A DNA stretch of 64,000 nt, taken from positions 1 to 64,000 of the forward strand of contig CAVKEB010000005.1 in NCBI GenBank assembly GCA_963655255.1. Reading direction: 5' to 3'. Positions within the stretch are counted from its first letter, which is position 1. Every line of letters begins with the position of its first letter. The notes beneath the pieces were generated by a model, which saw only the letters and a program-made list of their open reading frames with translations, was not told the origin of the DNA and ran no database searches. The translations under genes and the position numbers were made by a program. Origin of the DNA: CAG-791 sp963655255. Lineage in GTDB: Bacteria; Bacillota; Clostridia; Lachnospirales; Lachnospiraceae. This document shows positions 43,378-50,417 of this stretch, piece after piece.

Positions 43378-46359
43378 TCACACGAGCGGCTCCAGCGTGT
43401 CGAACCGTTCCGTCTCTTCCCGGAGTTTCCCGGCTGAGCCGATCACGCACAAATTCCCATCTTCCATGAAGGCCTCGATGTAGGCGCCAAGGCCCCGCAC
43501 ATCCTCCTGCGTGCAGTCCAGGACCTCCTGCCGCTCCCGCTGCAGGTCCTCTGCCGTAAGGCCCGTTAATGCGCATATTTTGGAGAATCTCCCGTACATG
43601 CTCGGCGTCATCGGCCGGTCCATCGCGCTCACCGCGCCGATGATGTACTTTGTCATCGTTCGTTCATCCGCCTCGAAGCCGCGAATATACGACGCCGCTC
43701 TTTCAAAGGCCTCAATGGTTTCTCCGAGCTTCGGATCCCGGTAGGAGACAAAATAGGAAATCCCGTCCCGTCCGAAACCGCTCATGCAGCCGTAGGCTCC
43801 TCCGAGCACGCGGACCCTGTTCCACAGATAATCATAGCCGAGAATGACCTTCAGCACGCGGAGCGCCCCGTGAAAAGGAAGTCCCTTTTTCCGGAAATCG
43901 CCTGCTCTGCAGACGAACTGAACCTGTCCCGCCGTGGTAAAGCCCTCTCTCTTTGGCTGCTTTTTGGATTCCGCCCGCTCCCGGCTGCCGGAAGAAACCT
44001 CCGGAAGAAAGCTCTCCCGCCCGGTTCCCGGAAGAACTGCCGCGAACTGCTCCAGGAGAGAGGCCGCATGGTCCAGGTTCTTCTCCTCTGCCGTGAGGTC
44101 CGCAAAGAAGCGCTCCTTCCGGAGAACAGCCCCCGCCACCTTCCGCATCATCTCCGGCAGAAGCTTCCTGTTCGCTTCAAAATCACTGCAGATCTCGTCC
44201 AGAAGCCGGTAGGCACCGATCCCCGCAAGATCATCCATGATCTTCGCCGATTCCGAAAGTCCTGCTGCCGCCCGCATCACCGCCGTGGAATGGCCGGATG
44301 CCGGAAGCTCCGCCTTCATCGAAGCGCGCTCCTCCTCCAGAATTTCCCGGATACGGTCCGTGTCATGAAAATCCGTGTGCAGGAGCATCTCTTCCGCAAG
44401 AGAAAGCGCATCCGCAAGGTTCGGATCCACCGCCTTCATGGAAAGCTCGAAGAGGATCCGGTATTTCGAGGGATCTTTGCTGTCCGTCACATTCGAAACG
44501 CCGGGCGTCATTCCGCCGGTTGCGATATTGATCTCGTTGTCCAGCTCCCGGTAGGAGTAGTGCTCCGTGCTCATCGCCCCCATCAGCACCTTGAAAATTC
44601 CAAGCCAGGAAAGAAGCTCCGGCTCCAGATCCGTCACGTCAAAGGAAAGATCCAGATAGTCGATTCCGCTGGTAAAAACAGGATGCTCCAGCACAGAAAG
44701 ATTTCCCTCCCGGATTTCCCGGGTCAGAGGCTTTTGCGCTTCCCTCTTTAAGTCCGACCGCTCCAGCACCGGAATGCTGCGAAGCGCTTCCCCGGAGTCC
44801 GGCGTGTTCTGCCACTTCCGAAGCTCCGCTTCCTTTTCCCGAAGGCCCTCCAGCTCCTCGTCCGAAAGCGATGCCGCAAAGTCGGCAAGGCTCTTTTTCT
44901 GCTCTTCCTCCAGCTTCTCCGTCAGTCCCCTTTCCGGGACCAGGAGAACCGTGCTCGTATGCGGATTGTCCAGAAGGTACTTCCGGATCAGGCCCTCAAA
45001 ATATCCCTTTCCCGCATCCTCCTTCAATTCATTGAAAAAGCCGCCGACATCCAGATTCGTCCAGACCAAAGAATCATCATACAGCCAGGTGTCCAGTACA
45101 TCCAGGCCGTAGATCAGGCCCTTCGGATACGATCCGAAGTCTGCCTCACGGTAATGAAACTCATAGTAATTGATTCCGGCGAGCAATGCCTTCCGGTCGA
45201 TGCCATGCTCCGAAAGGTCCTGCAGCGTCTGCCGGATGGTCTGCAGGAATTCCTCCTTCTGCTCCGGATCCGCGTACTTGGCCGCCACGGAGTAATACGG
45301 CTCATAGATACCGCTCTCATAAAGCGACTCCACGTTCTGGCCGATTCCTCTCTCCCGAAGAGCCTCCTTGAGGGGTGCTCCCTCCGCGTCGCACAGCACG
45401 TAGTCGAGCACCTTGAACGCCAGAATTTCCTTCGGGTTTCCGTGAATCGGCAGCGCCGCATTCCAGGAAAGGAACGTCTTTCCGGCAGGATCCTCTTCTT
45501 TTAAAATGCTGTAGCTCTTCTGAACAAAAGAGGGCTCCGCAAACGCCTTCTGCGGGCGAACCTGGGAATCCACCTCCATCACATCGTAATGCGACAGATA
45601 CGCCTCGTCCAGGAAGCGAAGTCTCTCCACAATGTCCAGATCCCCGTAGAGATAGATGTAGGAATTGGACGGATGATAGTACTTCCTGTGAAAATCCAGA
45701 TACTTCTCATACGTAAGCTCCGGAATGACCCTCGGGTCGCCGCCGGATACAATGGAATAGGTGGTGTCCGGGGAAAGGGAGGCCAGCACCTCGTCATTCA
45801 AGACATCGTCCGGTGAGGACATCACGCCCTTCATTTCGTTGTAGACGACGCCGTTGACGGTGATCTCCGGCTTTTCTCCGCTCTCCTTGGGATCCTGCAC
45901 CTCATAGTGCCACCCCTCCTGGCGGAAGATGTTCTCATTCGTGTAAATGTTCGGATGGAACACGGCATCCAGATAGACGTGCATCAGGTTGTCGAAGTCC
46001 TTCTCATTCGTGGACGCGACCGGATACACCGTCTTGTCGGGATATGTCATGGCGTTCAGGAAGGTATTAAGAGATCCCTTCACCACCTCGATGAACGGGT
46101 CCTTGACGGGAAAATTGCGGGAGCCGCACAAAACCGTGTGCTCAATGATGTGGGCCACTCCCGTGGAATCTTCGGGCGGCGTCCGAAATGCGATGTAGAA
46201 CACCTTGTTGCTGTCCCCGTTCGGCAAAAGAGCGATTCTGGCCCCACTCTTTTTGTGGCGCAGCACGAAGCTCTCGCTCCCGATGTCCTTTAAAAAGCGC
46301 TGTTCCAGTATGTCATAGGTTCCAAGCGCAAGAATCTGCGCCCTTGTGTCTGTCTGCAT
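43378..46359 (-). CDS. M16C family metalloprotease (presequence protease-like)
   Basis: An insulinase-fold zinc protease of 993 residues, from the ATG at 46359 (AAGGAG ten bases upstream). The inverted zinc motif HxxEH is in HIIEHTVLCGS near the N-terminus. Four M16 half-domains and the M16C-associated linker domain are expected at this length and fit Cym1/PreP/falcilysin-like proteins. These degrade short peptides in an enclosed chamber. No signal peptide is visible, so it is cytosolic. Natural substrates in Clostridia are unknown. Confidence 0.92.
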   Translation of the reverse strand: MQTDTRAQILALGTYDILEQRFLKDIGSESFVLRHKKSGARIALLPNGDSNKVFYIAFRTPPEDSTGVAHIIEHTVLCGSRNFPVKDPFIEVVKGSLNTFLNAMTYPDKTVYPVASTNEKDFDNLMHVYLDAVFHPNIYTNENIFRQEGWHYEVQDPKESGEKPEITVNGVVYNEMKGVMSSPDDVLNDEVLASLSPDTTYSIVSGGDPRVIPELTYEKYLDFHRKYYHPSNSYIYLYGDLDIVERLRFLDEAYLSHYDVMEVDSQVRPQKAFAEPSFVQKSYSILKEEDPAGKTFLSWNAALPIHGNPKEILAFKVLDYVLCDAEGAPLKEALRERGIGQNVESLYESGIYEPYYSVAAKYADPEQKEEFLQTIRQTLQDLSEHGIDRKALLAGINYYEFHYREADFGSYPKGLIYGLDVLDTWLYDDSLVWTNLDVGGFFNELKEDAGKGYFEGLIRKYLLDNPHTSTVLLVPERGLTEKLEEEQKKSLADFAASLSDEELEGLREKEAELRKWQNTPDSGEALRSIPVLERSDLKREAQKPLTREIREGNLSVLEHPVFTSGIDYLDLSFDVTDLEPELLSWLGIFKVLMGAMSTEHYSYRELDNEINIATGGMTPGVSNVTDSKDPSKYRILFELSMKAVDPNLADALSLAEEMLLHTDFHDTDRIREILEEERASMKAELPASGHSTAVMRAAAGLSESAKIMDDLAGIGAYRLLDEICSDFEANRKLLPEMMRKVAGAVLRKERFFADLTAEEKNLDHAASLLEQFAAVLPGTGRESFLPEVSSGSRERAESKKQPKREGFTTAGQVQFVCRAGDFRKKGLPFHGALRVLKVILGYDYLWNRVRVLGGAYGCMSGFGRDGISYFVSYRDPKLGETIEAFERAASYIRGFEADERTMTKYIIGAVSAMDRPMTPSMYGRFSKICALTGLTAEDLQRERQEVLDCTQEDVRGLGAYIEAFMEDGNLCVIGSAGKLREETERFDTLEPLV

Positions 46360-46450
46360 GAAGCTTCTTCTCCTTCGATTCAAATTCCAACCTGGCATTC
46401 ATCCTGCCTGTACATTATTCCGGCGGTAAATTCATCCCGACCAAATGTCG

Positions 46451-46717
46451 TCAGCCTTCCGTTTCTGTTTCCATGAGCTCGTGTTCCCTGCCCTCTCCAG
46501 CATTCAAGGCCGCAACTGTGCGCCGCAAATGCTCCAGATTACTCTCGGAATAGAACAGGTCTTCTCCGGTATTTTCCCGCTTGTCGCATTCTCCTGCGCG
46601 GGTGTTGTTCTCTTGTTGTCCCAATGCTCCGCTTTCTTCTGCCATATTCATGGTGCCATCTTTCTGAAAATATAACGCATTTTTCGGATCGCCGCACAGC
46701 CTGATCGACGCGTTCAT
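46451..46717 (-). CDS. Possible antitoxin-like small protein or remnant
   Basis: An 88-residue reading frame starting at 46717. The C-terminal 40 residues (EDLFYSESNLEHLRRTVAA, then LNAGEGREHELME) resemble the tails of RelB/Phd-like antitoxins, in which FYSExN and a Lys/Glu-rich end recur. The N-terminal half lacks a recognisable DNA-binding fold, and no toxin gene follows. It may be a decayed antitoxin or an unusual short form. The ribosome-binding site is weak. Confidence 0.4.
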   Translation of the reverse strand: MNASIRLCGDPKNALYFQKDGTMNMAEESGALGQQENNTRAGECDKRENTGEDLFYSESNLEHLRRTVAALNAGEGREHELMETETEG

Positions 46718-46820
46718 TATACCGGCCCCGCACCCGTCCGGCAACTTGTGAGCTTTCTGTACAAAAAATGAGTCAGCCTGCGACGGCCAACTCACCATTG
46801 TCAAAGACAGGGCGTAAAGC

Positions 46821-47267
46821 TTATCTGCCTGCATTTTTTCTCTTTCCAATGATTTTTTCAAGTACCTCCTGAAGCACGCGTGAATAATTGATGCCGAGAG
46901 AATCTGCTTCCTTGCCCATCCAGTACGGAATGGTACAGTTCTTCCGGATATAGAGGTTTCCGTATTTCTGACGATACGCCGCGATATCCGCATCCACAAA
47001 CGTCAGTAATCCATCCGTAAAATTCATTTCTGCATCAGCATCGGCCTCTGCCTTTTGAACCGCACCATCCGCAGTCGACGGCTCAGGAATCATTTCTTCA
47101 TTATCCTGAAGCTCCATAACTTTAAGGCTTATGGCGTCTCTTGCCATGCCAATTGCATCGAACTCGCTTTTCCCCTCTGTCTTTATGTCAAGATCCGGAA
47201 CATATGCCAGAAAGTCCTTGCCAAACTGCTTTATCAGGACAGGATAAACAACCTTGTCCGTTTCCAT
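46821..47267 (-). CDS. HicB-family antitoxin-like protein (orphan)
   Basis: A 148-residue protein from the ATG at 47267 (GGAGG, eight bases upstream). The N-terminal RNase H-like HicB fold is visible (VVYPVLIKQFGKDFLAYVPD, then ARDAISLKVMELQD). The C-terminal part (YIRKNCTIPYWMGKEADSLG, NYSRVLQEVLEKIIG) looks like the ribbon-helix-helix DNA-binding half. HicB normally neutralises the HicA mRNA interferase, but no HicA lies on either side, so it is an orphan or a regulator only. Confidence 0.8.
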   Translation of the reverse strand: METDKVVYPVLIKQFGKDFLAYVPDLDIKTEGKSEFDAIGMARDAISLKVMELQDNEEMIPEPSTADGAVQKAEADADAEMNFTDGLLTFVDADIAAYRQKYGNLYIRKNCTIPYWMGKEADSLGINYSRVLQEVLEKIIGKRKNAGR

Positions 47268-47325
47268 TTTAATATCCTCCATCTGCTTTCATCAAAGGCT
47301 TTGATCAGTTCTCACCCTGCTTCGT

Positions 47326-47475
47326 TTATCCGGCATGATCTTCCAGACATTTCTTCCATCGTTCTCTGCTGATCTTCAGCGCTTCCGGTGAGATCATACC
47401 CGGATTGACAGCTTCCAGGTCCATGCAGCTTTCCAGACCATGGAGTATCTTATATATATCCGTGAACGTTTCCAT
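47326..47475 (-). CDS. Short YjcQ-like protein, probably truncated
   Basis: A 49-residue reading frame: METFTDIYKILHGLESCMDL, then ISPEALKISRERWKKCLED. This matches the N-terminal start of YjcQ-type winged-helix proteins of phage and mobile elements, which continue for another 50-60 residues. Here a stop follows soon after the RERW motif, so it is probably a truncated remnant. Confidence 0.5.
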   Translation of the reverse strand: METFTDIYKILHGLESCMDLEAVNPGMISPEALKISRERWKKCLEDHAG

Positions 47476-47485
47476 TGCTTTCCTC

Positions 47486-47731
47486 TCAGGACACGTCGAA
47501 TTCAAGCTGTCCGCAGATATCGTTCAGGCATTTTCCATCAAAACATAGCGTTTCCATGGTTTTCTCTACACTTCCAAATGCTATCTGATCTTCTCCACAC
47601 CACACATGATATGTCGGTATGCCATCGGCAACCAGCGGCGTTATTCCACATGGTTTCCCGTGATATTTGAAAGCGACGTCATCACAGCAGTCTTTTAATA
47701 TGTCAAATAACTCCTCTTTGCTCAGATTCAT
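47486..47731 (-). CDS. Small hypothetical protein
   Basis: An 81-residue acidic protein (MNLSKEELFDILKDCCDDVA, then YHVWCGEDQIAFGSVEKTME). It is a conserved-looking type found in clostridial accessory regions; no function known to me. It ends ten bases before the YjcQ-like frame and so is probably co-transcribed. There is no signal peptide or membrane segment. Confidence 0.6.
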   Translation of the reverse strand: MNLSKEELFDILKDCCDDVAFKYHGKPCGITPLVADGIPTYHVWCGEDQIAFGSVEKTMETLCFDGKCLNDICGQLEFDVS

Positions 47732-48053
47732 AAAATATCCTCGTTTCTTTCCCGTTCCTTGTCTGTCAGCGCCCGTTCGGACCGCGCTAAAAACTTTCCA
47801 TCATCAATTCGATCTTTCGAGGATCATCCCCGCATTCGCGGGGAGCACCACTACTAGCCCCGTCTTTGCATTTCGGCTAAGGGATCATCCCCGCATCGCG
47901 GGGAACACGCTAAAAATCCTGAAGAGTTGCCTTTTTTACGATTCTGTTTGACAAATTGCATTCAATTTTGTATGAACACACTTTTTGATAAAACTCTATA
48001 TCCAAGGCATTGCTGTTTATTTTCCAATCCCAGACCTGTTTTCCCGCATTGCT
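47732..48053. other. 322-base accessory gap holding the CRISPR remnant
   Basis: A+T-richer than its surroundings, without a gene. It carries the two-repeat CRISPR relic at 47821-47908; nothing else is recognisable. Confidence 0.6.
47821..47908. CRISPR. Decayed type I-E-like CRISPR: two repeats, one spacer
   Basis: Repeat 1 (47821-47848, 28 bases) begins GGATCATCCCCGC and ends GCGGGGAGCAC with inverted repeat CCCCGC/GCGGGG. Repeat 2 (47882-47908) is the same with one base deleted and one G-to-A change. The single spacer between them (47849-47881) is 33 bases. Repeat length, palindrome and spacer length fit type I-E; no cas gene is in the window. Confidence 0.8.
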
Positions 48054-48332
48054 TCAGCAGAAGAAACGAAGTTCGCCAAAATAACTCATCCAAAGATCCA
48101 ATACATCCGTGCTGCGAGCCTCAATCATGCGCATGATATTTCGCAGAGTACGCTCTGGTATGCGCGAATTGTTATTGCATAATAAACATCTTCCTGCGCT
48201 TGTTATCCATATCTTAGTTGCATTGGCTTGCGGTGCACCTTTCGCCACATGCACATGTACCGGTTCCAAAGGATCACTTTCATTTGTCCAAAAATAGACC
48301 CAGTATTCTCCCAATCTAAAAACCTGAGGCAT
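48054..48332 (-). CDS. DUF4160 family protein
   Basis: A 92-residue DUF4160 protein from the ATG at 48332 (GGAGG, eight bases upstream). The family core is MPQVFRLGEYWVYFWTNESD, then EPVHVHVAKG, with its conserved HVHV. DUF4160 proteins are usually encoded beside a DUF2442-like or similar small partner and are suspected toxin-antitoxin-like pairs, but no activity is established. Its start overlaps the upstream partner by 17 bases. Confidence 0.82.
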   Translation of the reverse strand: MPQVFRLGEYWVYFWTNESDPLEPVHVHVAKGAPQANATKIWITSAGRCLLCNNNSRIPERTLRNIMRMIEARSTDVLDLWMSYFGELRFFC

Positions 48333-48588
48333 TGTCAAATCCTCCTTCCTGAGAGAATTCCATGATCAGATGCGCGGTGGATCGAATAATATCTTCCAGC
48401 TTTTTGATATCTTCCGCATCATAATGATAAATATCCTCCCATTTATAATCCGGAAGCCAGCAAACAGCATGGCGAAAACCATATTTTTCATCCGGTGTTT
48501 CTATATAAACTTTGACTCGTCCATCCGCTTTCATTTCCGAATGTACAATTTCGGTATTATCATTTAATGTCATGAATGGATACATCAT
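48316..48588 (-). CDS. Small partner of the DUF4160 protein
   Basis: A 90-residue protein (MYPFMTLNDNTEIVHSEMKA, then VYIETPDEKYGFRHAVCWLP) ending with IRSTAHLIMEFSQEGGF. AGGAG lies nine bases before the chosen ATG; the next codon is also ATG. It is translationally coupled to the DUF4160 gene by overlap, so the two products probably work together. The type is conserved in Clostridia; function unknown. Confidence 0.68.
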   Translation of the reverse strand: MMYPFMTLNDNTEIVHSEMKADGRVKVYIETPDEKYGFRHAVCWLPDYKWEDIYHYDAEDIKKLEDIIRSTAHLIMEFSQEGGFDNASGF

Positions 48589-48650
48589 AATTATCATCTC
48601 CTGCATCAGATTTTCAGTTCAGAGAGTTCCTGTTCCCCTTACCTGTAACG

Positions 48651-48678
48651 GATCACCCTCGCATCCACGAGAAGCAAA
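48651..48678. repeat. Possible decayed CRISPR repeat
   Basis: GGATCACCCTCGCATC followed by CACGAGAAGCAA matches the repeat at 47821 at 21 of 28 positions and keeps the GGATCA and AGCA ends. Confidence 0.4.
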
Positions 48679-48829
48679 TATTTATACTCTCATAATACCA
48701 CACGTCTGTTTAAGATTCCCCCTGCTCACAAGAACTGTTCGGGTCCTTCTGTCTGCTGCGTTGCTGTAATAGCATAGCGGCACCAGCGAGCAACACTGCT
48801 GATGTGCGTAAAATCATTGTATCTGGTAA

Positions 48830-48857
48830 GTATCATCCACGCATATGTAGAAAGCAT
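48830..48857. repeat. Possible strongly decayed CRISPR repeat
   Basis: GTATCATCCACGCATATG followed by TAGAAAGCAT matches the 47821 repeat at about 19 of 28 positions. It lies about three repeat-spacer units from 48651, which is suggestive but weak. Confidence 0.25.
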
Positions 48858-48892
48858 TTTGTCTGAATTCACACAAAATTGTATTGTTTTCT

Positions 48893-48928
48893 CCAAATAA
48901 AAATCCAGCGGATTTCTCCACTGGATTT
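48893..48928 (-). terminator. Terminator-like hairpin
   Basis: Minus strand: AAATCCAG and CTGGATTT enclose TGGAGAAATCCG and are followed by TTATTT. No gene that it would serve is recognisable. Confidence 0.5.
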
Positions 48929-49070
48929 CAAAGCATCAGCATCTTGATTTGAACGAGAATCTTACCCGAAGGTATGTGCTCCCATGCTTGCACCATCACT
49001 GCTGCTTTGTACAAAGGTAATTATTCCATACTCTTTTTATCGTTTCAATCTTTCCGGCATTTTTCTCCAG

Positions 49071-49101
49071 CAAAAAAGCTGACAGATTTCTCCATCAGCT
49101 T
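49071..49101 (-). terminator. Terminator-like hairpin with shared loop
   Basis: Minus strand: AAGCTGA and TCAGCTT enclose TGGAGAAATCTG and are followed by TTTTTTG. The loop is nearly the same as in the hairpin at 48893-48928, though the stems differ. Confidence 0.5.
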
Positions 49102-49280
49102 CACATGAGCAACCGGATTTGGACCGGTAAAATGTCGTTTCCGACCGTTTTCCCAGACTTAAACTATGCTCGCAGGTCATGATAGAACATGACGCCTTTA
49201 TGTGGCATATCTCTCTTCGGCAGAGACTGCTATCTCTCTGCCGAAGAATTCAATGAGTGTTCGACCACTCGCTGATCGGC

Positions 49281-49631
49281 TGGATTAGAGGGGAATCGAA
49301 CCCCTGTCCAAAAACCCATCCCGTGTCCTTCTACTATCATAGTTCGTTGCTTTCGTCCGAAGACATCTCCCGCGTGAAGAAGGAAAACGAACACGCCCTC
49401 TTCGTTGGCAGCCGCTCATACGCCCGCAGAGCCGCGGCGGACTCTGTGTCGTTTCCTGTTATTTTGACGCCGTATCTGACGAGAACAGGTGCAAGTCAGG
49501 CGACGCTGGTGCGATTAGGCAGCCAGAGCTACTTCGTTAGAATTAGCGTTTATATTTAGGTTTGCCGTTTGACGGACGGCTCCGGATAGCTTCTCCACCT
49601 TCAAGATCCCTGTCGAAACCTTTACTAACCC
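49281..49631 (-). ncRNA. ssrA: Transfer-messenger RNA (tmRNA)
   Basis: A 351-base tmRNA. The 5' GGGTTAG pairs with CTAATCC before discriminator A at 49281; the 5' half continues with the typical AAAGGTTTCGACAGGG, and the T arm is AGGGG/TTCGATT/CCCCT. The resume codon GCA starts the tag ANLNINANSNEVALAA followed by TAA, which ends with the protease-recognition ALAA. CCA is not encoded. It rescues stalled ribosomes together with SmpB, encoded 208 bases upstream in the same direction. Confidence 0.96.
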
Positions 49632-49737
49632 GGATTAGCGTATTTATACTAGCATTTTCACGCTTTGTCCGCAAGGGAAATTAAATATCAGGCGAGGACG
49701 CAAGGAAAATTTTGCACAGTCGTTTCCGAGGGCGCAA

Positions 49738-49831
49738 GGAGAATTTCGCGCAGGCGAATTCTCCGCAGCGGGAGCAATGCGCCCGAAGGGCGCGTTGCTC
49801 GAAGCAGGAGGAAACGGCATCAGCCGTTTCC
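49738..49831. repeat. Modular hairpin array, copy 14
   Basis: Three hairpins: GGAGAATTTCGC with loop GCAG (49738-49764), GAGCAATGCGCCC with loop GAA (49772-49800), and a perfect GGAAACGGC / ATCA / GCCGTTTCC (49810-49831). It lies between ssrA and the smpB stop codon, with the boundary sequence CGAGTG as in copies 2, 9, 13 and 15. Confidence 0.75.
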
Positions 49832-49838
49832 GAGTGCC

Positions 49839-50303
49839 CTATCCTTTGTACACATCTTTGAAGTCCCGCTCGGCTTCCCTTCTGGCATCCTTCCTCTTGA
49901 TATCCTCACGCTTGTCATAGGTGTGTTTGCCCCGCGCGAGGCCGATCTCCACCTTGCAGCGCCCGCCCTTCAGATAGACGGACAACGGCACGATCGTGTA
50001 CCCCTTCTGGGATACCGACTGTTCCAGCTTCATGATCTGCGACTTGTGAAGAAGGAGCTTTCTCCGCCTCAGAGGATCCTTGTTGAAAATGTTCCCCTTC
50101 TCGTAAGGGCTGATGTTCATCCCCTCCACAAAGGCCTCGCCGTGATCGATGGAGACATAAGCCTCCTTGACGCTGCATTTTCCCTGCCGGATGGACTTGA
50201 TCTCCGTTCCGTACAGCTCGATGCCGCACTCGTATTTCTCCTCGATAAAATAATCGTGATACACCTTTTTATTGTTTGCGATCAGTTTGATACTCTCCTG
50301 CAT
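49839..50303 (-). CDS. smpB: SsrA-binding protein SmpB
   Basis: SmpB, 154 residues, from the ATG at 50303. It binds the tRNA-like domain of tmRNA and brings it to stalled ribosomes. The beta-barrel signature is complete (ANNKKVYHDYFIEEKYECGI, LYGTEIKSIRQGKCSVKEAY) and the basic C-terminal tail ends KRKDARREAERDFKDVYKG. Its ribosome-binding site GAGGG, six bases upstream, is the end of hairpin array copy 11; frames upstream are array sequence. It is part of the secG-rnr-smpB-ssrA cluster. Confidence 0.97.
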   Translation of the reverse strand: MQESIKLIANNKKVYHDYFIEEKYECGIELYGTEIKSIRQGKCSVKEAYVSIDHGEAFVEGMNISPYEKGNIFNKDPLRRRKLLLHKSQIMKLEQSVSQKGYTIVPLSVYLKGGRCKVEIGLARGKHTYDKREDIKRKDARREAERDFKDVYKG

Positions 50304-50308
50304 CGTTA

Positions 50309-50416
50309 TCCCTCGCTGAGGCAAAATCCGTGAATGCGGTCTTGCCGAATGCGGCAGCCGGTGCGGCAGCACCGATGCTGCTGTTTGAAAGCGACATATC
50401 GATGTCACTTTCAAAC
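50309..50416 (+). repeat. Modular hairpin array, copy 11
   Basis: The complete four-module unit between smpB and rnr, from CCTCGCTGAGG (50311-50321) to CTTTCAAAC at 50416. It ends one base before the rnr stop codon. Confidence 0.9.
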
Positions 50417-50417
50417 T

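Larger units (their letters stand above)
48589..49280. other. 692-base gene-poor stretch flanking ssrA 3' end
   Basis: No convincing gene. It contains two decayed CRISPR-repeat-like sequences (48651-48678 and 48830-48857), two terminator-like hairpins on the minus strand, and a long perfect-arm hairpin CTTCGGCAGAGA / TCTCTCTGCCGAAG near 49214-49245. The base composition is lower in G+C than the core genes. It looks like the eroded edge of an integrated element next to the tmRNA gene. Confidence 0.55.

Noticed and set aside
46718..46999. A 182-residue frame extending the antitoxin-like fragment upstream
   Set aside because: It overlaps the well-supported HicB-like gene in another frame; only the part downstream of 46717 has any family resemblance.
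49205..49250. Strong hairpin CTTCGGCAGAGA/TCTCTGCCGAAG as the ssrA terminator
   Set aside because: The stem is strong but no U-run follows in the direction of ssrA transcription, so a terminator call is not supported.
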